Source: Sipunculus nudus
Taxonomy: Eukaryota; Annelida; Sipuncula; Golfingiida; Sipunculidae
Reading direction: 5' to 3'
Length of the DNA: 64,000 nucleotides
NCBI GenBank assembly: GCA_026874595.1
Contig: CM049320.1
Span: 36,304,214-36,368,213 of the forward strand
Numbering within the stretch: position 1 is the first letter of the stretch; every line of letters starts with the position of its first letter. The position numbers were made by a program, and so were the translations under genes. Under the pieces are notes generated by a model, which was given only the letters and a program-made list of their open reading frames with translations, had not been told where the DNA came from and did no database searches. Of this stretch, positions 7,828 to 16,027 are shown in pieces.

Positions 7828-7890
7828 TTCCCTGTAAGTCACAAGGACGTCTTATAACAACGTCTTAAACAAACAGCTTTTTTCGCTATA
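7828..7890 (-). promoter_or_regulatory. Core promoter shared by helical members 3 and 4 (copy 2)
   Basis: TTATAAG (7,851-7,857 on the minus strand) and the following ACGTCCTTGTGACTTACAGG are identical to copy 1. The upstream AAAGCTGTTTGTT is also shared, separated here by a short insertion. Confidence 0.5.
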
Positions 7891-8175
7891 GGACTTTTTT
7901 CTGTGTTGTTTAGGGTTATACTTTGATGTACCAAACAAAAATATTAAAAATAACCTCCCCCCCCCCCTCCCCACCTTCCTTACTCCTCTTTCCTCAATCG
8001 ACATTTGTGATTGGTCGTGTGTCGAAATGTCGTTTTTTTTTCCGTTGTAGTTGTTTACTAACTAACGAGGTCATGTTATACAATAAACGTGAAGGGACTG
8101 ATATCCGTGACGAGGTTACATATTACATTCATGCAAGGTGTCACGCAAAGTGGCGCTCTGCTTCATTACCTTTTG

Positions 8176-9200
8176 TTTATTATTATATCCTAAATGCATT
8201 TTTTGTTTGGTTCACAGTAATTACCTACTTATTTTTTATCAGTTACAGAATTATAGTGTTTCTCATTGTCCTTCCGAAAAAAAAACCAAAACTCTTGCAA
8301 TACCTTTTTGCTCTACAGTTTTGTTTCAAAGGTCCGCGTGTCTGTTATTTTCTTTTGTTAATGGTTAAAAAAATACAAATTCTCTTCCCGTTTCTATGTC
8401 ACAACATTACTTAATCGTCTTTACGGTTAGTCTGTGTCACTTGTGTGGCAAAAAACCGAACCGCTCTGAGTTGGATGGATGGATGGATGGATGGGGGGAA
8501 AAACACGTCACCCGACCTTGCTTACTGGTCAGGGGTTTGATAGTTTTTTTTTATCAGTGGAAAAACACGTCACCCGACCTTGCTTACTGGTCAGGTAATA
8601 TAAACATGGCTTTTATCTAACTCCTGCGCATCTGGGGGGTTTTTAAAGTGATGTCAGTCCGTTGTGTACACAACCATACACAAAATAAATGTAACCCCGG
8701 CCTACCTTACTGGCCAGTGGGTGTCCTAAGTTTTCTAACAACAACCAAAACAAAAACATAATTCCCCCCCCCCCCCCATCTCATCCATCCCCTCCTCCCA
8801 ATGACCTTCGTTACTGGTCACATTTTAGTTTTTTTGTTTCTGTTACTGCCAACAACCAAATATTAGGGACCCTTCGTTACTTGGGCCCTCTCAAATACAA
8901 ACTAAAAAATTCACTCCCTAAACAAAAATATTATTCACCCCCGGCCTACCTTACTGGCCAGTGGGTGTGACATTATTTTTTGTTCAAAAACAACACCAAT
9001 TACAAAATACACCTACCGGTATTGTTGTTTTGTCACAAACTCAAATCTTCAACAAACTTTCAAATCTTTGCTTCAACTTGCTTCTGTAGCTGTTTGTCTC
9101 CAAACACAACGACGGCTTCTATATAACACAACGACGGCTTCTGTATATCCAAATTGTAGTTATTACCAGTACTAGTACCAGTCAAAACCAGAGTCTGACT
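8176..9200 (-). ncRNA. Candidate non-coding RNA with nine-nucleotide-loop hairpins (unit 2)
   Basis: Six hairpins lie at 8,514-8,530, 8,576-8,592, 8,699-8,715, 8,803-8,819, 8,866-8,888 and 8,943-8,959. On the minus strand the loop is AGTAASSWA (S = G/C, W = A/T), closed by C-G; the 8,866 copy has one extra base. The stems differ: GACC/GGTC, GGCC/GGCC, and a longer GGGCCC/GGGACCC-type stem with one mismatch. The two GGCC copies have an extra outer pairing of CACCC or ACCC with GGGTG or GGGT. A CRE/TATA promoter at 9,205-9,251 points into this region, an AGTCA/TGACT hairpin (9,180-9,200) sits at the predicted start, and an AATAAA lies at 8,176-8,181. No frame is convincing. Transcription and boundaries are inferred. 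Confidence 0.45.
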
Positions 9201-9204
9201 TTAC

Positions 9205-9251
9205 TCCGTCCAAACTACCTCCTTATATACCTTATTTCTCCTGTGACGTCA
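9205..9251 (-). promoter_or_regulatory. CRE plus TATA promoter of hairpin unit 2
   Basis: Read on the minus strand: TGACGTCA (9,244-9,251), CAGG, then TATATAA (9,223-9,229) after exactly 14 nt, GGAGG and GTTTGG. Sequence and spacing match the promoter at 3,364-3,404, so the two are probably diverged copies of one promoter. Confidence 0.65.
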
Positions 9252-9500
9252 CACACACAATTTCAAACAAACCACCCCCTGTCGTTTCCGCCGGATACAC
9301 ATACATCCTTATTTTACATCCCCGTTGGTTTCCGCTTACTGTGACGTCACTCCACTGCGTAACCAATCAAATCCTTTCTTACATCTCCCCAACCAATCAA
9401 CGCTCTCCTTACACATACATCCATCCACCATCTTGAAAATTTTTACCCGGGGGGGGGGGGGGTAAAAAATCAAACACCCGTATCATCGCTCACACACATG
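9252..9500. promoter_or_regulatory. Second CRE and CCAAT boxes
   Basis: Another TGACGTCA is present at 9,342-9,349, followed by two AACCAATCAA elements at ~9,360-9,402, and a poly-G tract at ~9,450-9,462. It may be part of a divergent control region between hairpin unit 2 and the plus-strand genes. No gene is visible here. Confidence 0.35.
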
Positions 9501-9578
9501 CACCACCCTCCCCGGCACGCGGGCCCGAAATCGCACACACCACCCTCCCCGGCACGCGGGCCCGAAATCGCACACACT
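9500..9578 (+). repeat. G+C-rich ~36-bp direct repeat, two copies
   Basis: The segment CCTCCCCGGCACGCGGG followed by CCCGAAATCGCACACAC occurs twice in a row with no visible change. It is very G+C-rich for this window. Confidence 0.7.
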
Positions 9579-9629
9579 CTAATTTATTCATGGCGAAGCG
9601 TCGAGGGTCGAGGTGCCGGGTGCGGGTGT

Positions 9630-10145
9630 GCCCAACTTCCGGTAGAATAGTACTTCCGGTTGTGCACCGCTTCAGGATTTAAATGAGTTGTTGTAGTGAT
9701 GTTAATAAGGCGATGATGGTGAAATCTTGCATAATTGTCCAGTTATGTGAGTAAAGTGGGATATGATGCCAATCCGGAAAAAAACGTGAGAGAAAAAGGT
9801 TTAAAAACAGGTTTGAAATGTGTGGACGAATGGGTCGGGGATGATGCAATACACCACGTGGACATCGCGTGTTTGATTGTTGTGAATGAGATCTGACCAA
9901 TGGGCGGACTGAATGCACACCACGTGACCTGATCTGACCAATGAACTAACAGCGCATGTACCGGAAGTTTGCTTTACACCCGGCAGTCGTGATCGGGGTC
10001 ACACTTTAGGGTCACGCTTAACCATTGAGTAAATGGGACTTCCGGTGCGGGTACGTAGGGTGGTGTTGGACCGGAAGTGAGGAAGTGTGAAGGGTCGTGA
10101 ACGGAAGTGCCGGGTCACATGGGGTCAGACGACAGGAAGTGACGG
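9630..10145. promoter_or_regulatory. Cluster of ETS-type CCGGAAGT sites with CCAAT and E-box elements
   Basis: ETS-core sequences (CCGGAAGT, CGGAAGTG or CAGGAAGTG, on either strand) occur at about 9,637, 9,652, 9,960, 10,030, 10,071, 10,101 and 10,132. Two copies of GATCTGACCAATG (~9,890 and ~9,930) flank CACGTG (~9,922). The region has no convincing coding frame. It resembles a CpG-rich enhancer or bidirectional promoter lying between the two gene blocks. Confidence 0.5.
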
Positions 10146-10401
10146 TTGGATAACACGTATTGATGAATCATGTGAACTCGGGTTCGTCCCGGGTCGCCTT
10201 ATCTGTTGTCATCTGAACACAATGAGATATGTATATATATATATTTACATATTATTATATATTATATACATAATCGTAACACCACGAAATATCTGTTGTT
10301 GATCTTGCAGATACGTGAGGGATGTTTTGTATATTTACCTCATAAACATTAATTTCAACAGACACACACGTATATGAAATATATATTAGACAAAAGTGAA
10401 T

Positions 10402-10511
10402 GTCACCGCCGGGATTCGAACCCGGATCCGAACTTAACCTTGCCGGAACTGCAAGTACAAACTATTGGTCCAGGTAGGAAAGTTTGAATTAGCCCGTTAC
10501 GCCACGGGGAC
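10402..10511 (-). tRNA. tRNA-like Pol III gene, 110 nt, possibly intron-containing; identity unclear
   Basis: On the minus strand, GTCCCCG at the 5' end pairs with CGGTGAC at the 3' end with one mismatch. An A box (TGGCGTAACGG) and a B box (GGTTCGAATCC) fit the consensus, and the T-arm CCGGG/CCCGG is perfect. A TTTT terminator follows 6-10 nt beyond the 3' end. The length is well above a normal 73-85 nt tRNA and no anticodon arm could be assigned with confidence, so it is either an intron-containing tRNA or a tRNA-derived RNA. It points away from the gene starting at 10,757. Confidence 0.5.
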
Positions 10512-10756
10512 TTTCACATCAGACCCGGACATTATGACACTTATGTAATAAAAGGGACACGAAACAAAAAAAAAAGGAATGCGTCATCGTATTTCTTATG
10601 AACTATGTGGGCACACGTGACTCACACATGTCATTCAAGCCCTGCCGTGACTCATATATGTAACATTATTTGGGTTAACAAGTATCCACGGTCTGGTGTC
10701 AGGCTCTGCGTGATCGACAACGATTGTTAATTGCCAAGCAGCGTCCAGCGTACACG

Positions 10757-12334
10757 ATGGGGGACCGCTGTGCACACTCACGCCATCGCCGGGATGTAGT
10801 CGGTCTTTTCACTGGTCCACCGGGTAACAGTTACGGTTACGCGCCTTCCGACGGGAATTTCTTTAGTAACAGGTTACGACGGAGGGGGGTAACGTGGCGA
10901 GAAGAACACATAGTTGTAGACAAATGCTCAATGTGTGCAGACGATTACCTGTACCATCACAACAGACGGGGCAGGTTATACTGCCCCACGTGTCAAGAGA
11001 CAGAACTCAGGGCACTGCTCACAACCGAGAAAACCTACGATTTGGGGCAAGGGATAACGTTTAGGTGGCGGCCGTTCTTACGTCATGGAGATACAGTGTT
11101 GTTTCGACATAGAGACAAGACAATCCACGTGGAAGGCTTCGGTTCCGTGTTGCGGGCCCTGGTCGGACATCTCGACAGGATGCTGTCTGATGCTCAAAAG
11201 GCTAACCGCAGCTTGACCGGTTGGATATACCCTAATGTCTCCGGTATATGTAAATCTTTGCATATCCAGATGGACCCGTATGGCACTGTGTCATTCTACG
11301 ACCGCATTTACAAGGATGACGCGCGTTTCACAATGCAGGTGGCGGCCCACAGGGATGAGACGATATCGCTGACGACAGAAGTACTGTTCCAACTGTTGGA
11401 GCACGTGATCACCGATTACCAGGATGTAACCATTTACGGCTGGAATCCTCCGGCGGTGTCTTATGACAACATTGTAGACGCAGTGCCGGGATATCCAGGG
11501 CAGCATGCCCACGCGAACACGGGTGATACTACTGAAGCGGGTGTTGACAGTGTGGCCGGACCATCAGACGGTGTCGTACCTTTTGACGGCAGGTTCTTTC
11601 GAGGTCATGTACGAGGATATGACATACTTTACGACCGCGAGAAGATGGTAGTGATACAGTGCGCGAGGTGCAACCCGGATTACGAAAGTGTGTTTGATGA
11701 CGTACGGGAATACTGCCCTATATGTGACCAGAGTGAGTTGGAGTATCTGTTCACATGTGAGGAATTCTTCAACTTCCTACCGTCTTCCACTCCCGAATCT
11801 GATTGGATACATTTTCTCTGGGAACCGTACAGGCGTTTCAAGGGCAGGGTAGGGTTGATAGGACAGAACAAAGATGTTCAAATACCAGGAATACTCGCCA
11901 TGCTGGAGGATAATAATCTGACCGGTGATTTAGACGTTTTGCTCCTGGCCGCTCAAAAGGAAAACTGCCGCATAAACGCACTGTTCCGCTATAATCGAAA
12001 AAGGTATAATCAAGTGCACGACCTTCAACTTTCGATGGACCCGGACGGTACGATAACGTTTTATGGACCTTTGGTAACGCGGTATATCTTCGACACCGAC
12101 GGGGTACAGGAGACCATACAAACCGACATTTTGAATGCGCTATCGATCAAGGCCTGGGATCTTGTATCATTACTTAACACAATGATCAGGCACTACCCGC
12201 CGAGAGACTTGTCGGGTACGATGTACACTTATCCTCGGTTGTTCCCTGAGAAAACTGAGGTTGAAAAGTACGAAGAAGAGCAGATGGATGATGACGATGC
12301 TGACGATGATGAGGAGATAAATGAAGACCATTAA
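10757..12334 (+). CDS. Two-module zinc-ribbon protein, member 1 (525 aa)
   Basis: The ATG at 10,757 (MGDRCAHS) is chosen because the two downstream paralogues begin at the matching position; the frame also extends 11 codons upstream from a TTG. The protein is an internal duplication. Module 1 (about residues 25-230) has Cys57-x2-Cys60 and Cys76-x2-Cys79. Module 2 (about 275-490) has Cys302-x2-Cys305 and Cys320-x2-Cys323. Each module continues with a hydrophobic helix ending in A-Q-K-(A/E)-N, a DPxGTxxFY motif (172-181 in module 1), and a helix ending DY/HY. A Gly/Thr/Asp-rich linker separates them, and the tail is very acidic. No transmembrane span is seen. The family is not recognised; a zinc-stabilised binding protein is plausible. 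Confidence 0.8.
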   Translation: MGDRCAHSRHRRDVVGLFTGPPGNSYGYAPSDGNFFSNRLRRRGVTWREEHIVVDKCSMCADDYLYHHNRRGRLYCPTCQETELRALLTTEKTYDLGQGITFRWRPFLRHGDTVLFRHRDKTIHVEGFGSVLRALVGHLDRMLSDAQKANRSLTGWIYPNVSGICKSLHIQMDPYGTVSFYDRIYKDDARFTMQVAAHRDETISLTTEVLFQLLEHVITDYQDVTIYGWNPPAVSYDNIVDAVPGYPGQHAHANTGDTTEAGVDSVAGPSDGVVPFDGRFFRGHVRGYDILYDREKMVVIQCARCNPDYESVFDDVREYCPICDQSELEYLFTCEEFFNFLPSSTPESDWIHFLWEPYRRFKGRVGLIGQNKDVQIPGILAMLEDNNLTGDLDVLLLAAQKENCRINALFRYNRKRYNQVHDLQLSMDPDGTITFYGPLVTRYIFDTDGVQETIQTDILNALSIKAWDLVSLLNTMIRHYPPRDLSGTMYTYPRLFPEKTEVEKYEEEQMDDDDADDDEEINEDH

Positions 12335-12640
12335 TCACGGGGGGGAGTCATATCGGAACCAGCATGTACTGTACACGTTTGTGTACACGGAATATGTAAC
12401 GCAGCATGCGGCAGACGGTTCATCGGAGGTGAAGGAGAGGCCTTGCGTAATCTGAGACGTGTCGTGAACCACATGTGTCAGCAGGTTATGTGGAACAACT
12501 CTGGAGCACGTGACTCACAAATGACGAGGTCTATATATTTAGTGACGGCGGGACAGTGATGTTGAGTTGGAGAGTGGAGCGGGTTGTTGAGGAGACGCCA
12601 CGTATATAAACGCTGTCCCAGGCATCGCTGGGCATATACG
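12335..12640 (+). promoter_or_regulatory. Intergenic region with TATA promoter of zinc-ribbon member 2
   Basis: TATATAAA (12,603-12,610) lies 31 bp before the start codon, within a block (GAGGAGACG...ACGTATATAAA...CCAGGCA) shared with the promoter of member 3 at ~14,396-14,432. A second TA-rich element is at ~12,532. Otherwise no gene is seen. Confidence 0.6.
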
Positions 12641-14215
12641 ATGGGGGGCCTCCGTGCAGACACACGCCATCGCCAGGAGGTTATCAGTATTTTCACTGGT
12701 CCTCCGGGTAACACTTACCGTTTCGCGCCATCCGGCGGGGCTTTCTTTGGTAAAGTGTTACGACAAAGGGGAGTCAGGTGGCGGGAACAACACATAATTG
12801 TAGACAAATGCTCAATGTGTGCAGACGATTACCTGTACCGTCCCAACCACGACCATGCAAGGATATATTGCCCCACGTGTCAAGAGACAGAAGTGATGGC
12901 ACTGTTCACAAACGAGAAAACCTACGATTTGGGGCAAGGGATAACGTTTAGGTGGAGACCGTTGTTACGTCCAGAAGATACAGTGTTGTTTCGACACGGA
13001 GACAAGACAATCCACGTGGAAGGCTTCGGTTCCGTGTTGCGGGCACTGGTTGAACATCTCGACATGATTCTATGCGAGGCTCAAAAAGCGAACCGCAGCG
13101 TGACCGGTTGGATATACCCACGTTTTCAGGGTATCTGTGAGTCCTTGCATATCCAGATGGACCCGTATGGCACTGTGTCATTCTTCGACCGCATTAACAA
13201 GGAAGACGCGTGTTTCACCATGCAGGTGGCGGTCCACAAGGAGAAAGCGATATCGCTGACGACAGAAGTACTGTTCAAACTGTTGGAGCACGTGATCACC
13301 GATTACCAGGATGTAGTCATTTACGGCAAGAAACCTCTGGCGGTGTCTTATGACAACATCGTAGACACAGTGACGGAATCCCCAGGGCAGCATGCCCACG
13401 CGAACACGGGTGATACTACTGAAGCTGGTGTTGACAGTGAGGGCGGACCATCAGACGGTGTCGTACCTTCTGACGGCATGTTCTTTCGAGATAATGTACG
13501 AGGGTATGATATGTTTTACGACCGCGAGAAGATGATAGTGATTCCCTGCAAGACGTGCAACCCGGATTATGTAAATGTGTTTGATGGCGTACAGGAATAC
13601 TGCCCTATATGCGACCAGAGTGAGTTGGAGTATCTGTTCACACGTGAGAGAACAATCGGCTTCCTACCGCATGGCACCGACACCTCGATTTGGGTATACT
13701 GCAAACCCCCCTGGGATTGGTGGATACACCTTAGATGGAACCCGTATCTGCGTTTCAAAGACAAAGTCACGCTCGTAACAGAAGACGAGGTAGAAGTACC
13801 AGGAATGCTCGCCATGTTGGAGGATAATATTCTGACCGGCGATTTAGACGTTTTGCTCCTGGCCGCTCAAAAGGAAAACTGTCGTATGAACGCAGTGTTC
13901 CGCTATAATCGGATAAACCATGATCAAGTGCACGACCTTCACATCTCGATGGACCCAGACGGTACCGTAACGTTTTATGGACCTTTGGAAACGCTGTATA
14001 TCAACTTCCGCGACGAGATACAGACGATGATACAAACCGACACTTTGAATGCGATACCGCTCAAGGCATGGGATGTTGTATCATTACTGGAGTGTGTGAT
14101 CAGTAACTACCCGCCGATAGATTTGTCGGGTACGATGTACACTTATCCTCGGTTGTTCCCTGAGAAAACTGAGGTTGAAAAGTACGAAGAAGGGCAGATG
14201 GATGAGGTCAGTTAA
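12641..14215 (+). CDS. Two-module zinc-ribbon protein, member 2 (524 aa)
   Basis: The ATG at 12,641 (MGGLRADTRH), just after the TATA box, is used rather than an upstream TTG. It is closely related to member 1 over its whole length, so the pair is a recent duplication. Module 1 has Cys57, Cys60, Cys77 and Cys80, and module 2 repeats the pattern. The DPYGTVSF and DPDGTVTF motifs and the Thr/Asp-rich linker are conserved. Module 2 has an insertion relative to member 1 (TDTSIWVYCKPPWDWW region). The acidic tail is much shorter than in member 1. Soluble, function unknown. Confidence 0.8.
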   Translation: MGGLRADTRHRQEVISIFTGPPGNTYRFAPSGGAFFGKVLRQRGVRWREQHIIVDKCSMCADDYLYRPNHDHARIYCPTCQETEVMALFTNEKTYDLGQGITFRWRPLLRPEDTVLFRHGDKTIHVEGFGSVLRALVEHLDMILCEAQKANRSVTGWIYPRFQGICESLHIQMDPYGTVSFFDRINKEDACFTMQVAVHKEKAISLTTEVLFKLLEHVITDYQDVVIYGKKPLAVSYDNIVDTVTESPGQHAHANTGDTTEAGVDSEGGPSDGVVPSDGMFFRDNVRGYDMFYDREKMIVIPCKTCNPDYVNVFDGVQEYCPICDQSELEYLFTRERTIGFLPHGTDTSIWVYCKPPWDWWIHLRWNPYLRFKDKVTLVTEDEVEVPGMLAMLEDNILTGDLDVLLLAAQKENCRMNAVFRYNRINHDQVHDLHISMDPDGTVTFYGPLETLYINFRDEIQTMIQTDTLNAIPLKAWDVVSLLECVISNYPPIDLSGTMYTYPRLFPEKTEVEKYEEGQMDEVS

Positions 14216-14395
14216 AAACGCGGAATGTTGTCATATGATTTCATACCCCGGACGTGTTATCGGAACCTGCAGGTACCGTACACGTTTGTACATATACAAA
14301 CATATATCCGTCATGCCACCCGCTGTTCTGGTGATACACGGGGCACGTACAATAACAAACACACATGGGTATCAAAGGGGGGGAGGTGCTGGTTG

Positions 14396-14450
14396 CTGAG
14401 GAGACGGTACGTATATAAAACGGCGTTCCAGGCACAGCCGTTCAGACAAG
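14396..14450 (+). promoter_or_regulatory. TATA promoter of zinc-ribbon member 3
   Basis: TATATAAAA (14,412-14,420) is 30 bp before the start codon. The surrounding block matches that of member 2. The short distance implies an almost leaderless mRNA. Confidence 0.6.
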
Positions 14451-15680
14451 ATGGGGAATACATGTGGAGACCGATGCAGTTCCCCGGAGATCCCGAGTCC
14501 TGACGCAGGTCGGCCCCGCAACCCGGGGAGATACGAACCGTCAGACGGGATGTACTTTCAGGACAGGTTGCGAGAGATGGGATTGCAATGGCGAGAATGC
14601 ATACTTGTGAGAGCGTGCCAGAAATGTCAAACATCTCCGGGCATTACAGTCCCCGACGACCGTGTCACATTCAAGTGGTACTGCCCCACGTGTGACGAGA
14701 CGGAACTGACGGAACAGTTCGCAAAGGTTATAACATATCAAGTAGGGCAGGGCAAATGTTTCAAATGGAGGCCGTGGGCCGTCCGAGGCGATACTGTAAT
14801 TTTGGAACAAGGCACAGAGCACGTACACGTCGGAGGTTGGGTTTTCGTGTGGAAAAAACTTGCCAAATATTTAGACCTGTTACTCAATGAGGCCCTAAAA
14901 GTAGGGGGCAGTGTTACAGGCTGGATATACGACATTGATGAGGGACTTGGTGAATCTGTGCATATCACAATGGACACATTTGGTACAGTCTCGTTCCACG
15001 CGCGCTTAGACAAGAACAACGAATCATTTAAGGGAGACGTTGTGGTTGACCACGAAACCGCGATCTCCCTGACAACAGTGGAACTGTGCCAGCTTCTGGA
15101 TAACGTGATATCCGATTACCAGAAAGTATGCTTTATCTGCACGCCATGGAGGCCTCCTGCTGTGTCTTGTGAACACAAGATGGTAGGAGAACAGGCAGTG
15201 CGACAGGCGAAGACGGGTACCCGTGAAAGTTGCGAATGTGAGACAGAAAGTCACAATGTGTTAAACGTGCCGGGTATGCTAGTCATGTTTGAGGACGAAT
15301 TTCTGAGTAGCAATCTCAACGCTTTGCTGTTGATTGCTCAACGAGAAAACCGCAGCGTCACCGCAATGTTTCTCTATGAACGGTGGGTTTGTGACGATGA
15401 CCATGTTTTGCACTTGTCAATGCATCCTGATGGGACAGTCACGTTTTACGGGTCTTTAAAACATGTTGATGTCGGAGCCTGCGGGTACGTTGCTAAGATA
15501 CAAACCGACACTGCGACAACGATATCGTTGGCGGCTTGGCAGATTTCAAAGTTGCTTGGGTACATTATCGAAGACTACCCACTCAGGGACCTGTCTGGCA
15601 CCATGTGCACTTACTCCCCGTTTGTTCGCAGGCAAGACTCTGGACGAAGAAAAACAGGAACGGGTGGCATAGGGACATAA
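14451..15680 (+). CDS. Zinc-ribbon protein, member 3, lacking the second ribbon (409 aa)
   Basis: ATG at 14,451 (MGNTCGDRC). Module 1 is complete: CQKC and YCPTC form the ribbon, followed by the DTFGTVSF motif and the C-terminal helix. After a shortened linker, module 2 resumes directly at the VPGMLVMFEDEFL segment, so the second zinc ribbon and its surroundings are missing, while the DGTVTFYG motif and the closing LSGTM-Y segment remain. It also lacks the acidic tail of member 1 and ends in a basic stretch. It is the most diverged of the three. Its frame is intact, so it is probably functional. Confidence 0.78.
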   Translation: MGNTCGDRCSSPEIPSPDAGRPRNPGRYEPSDGMYFQDRLREMGLQWRECILVRACQKCQTSPGITVPDDRVTFKWYCPTCDETELTEQFAKVITYQVGQGKCFKWRPWAVRGDTVILEQGTEHVHVGGWVFVWKKLAKYLDLLLNEALKVGGSVTGWIYDIDEGLGESVHITMDTFGTVSFHARLDKNNESFKGDVVVDHETAISLTTVELCQLLDNVISDYQKVCFICTPWRPPAVSCEHKMVGEQAVRQAKTGTRESCECETESHNVLNVPGMLVMFEDEFLSSNLNALLLIAQRENRSVTAMFLYERWVCDDDHVLHLSMHPDGTVTFYGSLKHVDVGACGYVAKIQTDTATTISLAAWQISKLLGYIIEDYPLRDLSGTMCTYSPFVRRQDSGRRKTGTGGIGT

Positions 15681-15692
15681 AACATGTATAAC

Positions 15693-15765
15693 GTCCCTGG
15701 GTGGGTTCGAACCACCAACCTCCCGATTAACAGCCGGACGCGCTAACCGATTGCGCCACAGGGAC
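15693..15765 (-). tRNA. tRNA-Asn (anticodon GTT)
   Basis: A 73-nt cloverleaf on the minus strand: the acceptor stem GTCCCTG/CAGGGAC is perfect, the A box is TGGCGCAATCGG, the anticodon loop is CTGTTAA, and the T-arm contains GGTTCGAACCC. It closely resembles animal tRNA-Asn. A TTTT terminator lies 11-14 nt downstream. It is convergent to the gene ending at 15,680, with only 12 nt between them. Confidence 0.93.
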
Positions 15766-15844
15766 TACATGCTTTTTGTACATGAGTTTCTTCTGTTATC
15801 ATGAACAGGTACTATTCCTTGATTTGATTGGCTGATGGAAAGTG

Positions 15845-15990
15845 TGACGTCACAGACGATCTTTATAAATGCCTTAAATCCCAGCAATACATGTTGTTTT
15901 CTTTACAATCTGTTTATCAAATATTGGGTTCATGTGACACCAAACTATTTGTCAATACCGATCACGTGCCTGCGTAAGAAATATATAATA
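15845..15990 (+). promoter_or_regulatory. CRE and TATA elements upstream of the FG-tail gene
   Basis: TGACGTCA (15,845-15,852) followed by CAG and TTTATAAAT (15,862-15,870) forms one candidate promoter; a second TA-rich element (ATATATAATA, ~15,982) lies 45 bp before the ATG at 16,028. A 28-codon frame (15,891-15,977) begins 20 bp after the first TATA box and could be an upstream ORF. Confidence 0.5.
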
Positions 15991-16027
15991 ATGGTGCGTT
16001 TGTCTACAGTCTAGACAGTTTGGCAAC

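Noticed and set aside
4900-7860. Spliced-leader trans-splicing explaining acceptor-like sequences before start codons
   Set aside because: TATA boxes at fitting distances explain the promoter blocks of members 3 and 4 equally well, and no leader gene is seen.
7923-8414. A 163-codon hydrophobic plus-strand protein
   Set aside because: Composition follows T-rich low-complexity DNA, it begins in a poly-C tract, and it lies opposite the end of the proposed hairpin unit 2.
9679-9918. A 79-codon minus-strand protein in the ETS cluster
   Set aside because: Ser/His/Leu-biased composition without motif; the region is better explained as regulatory DNA.
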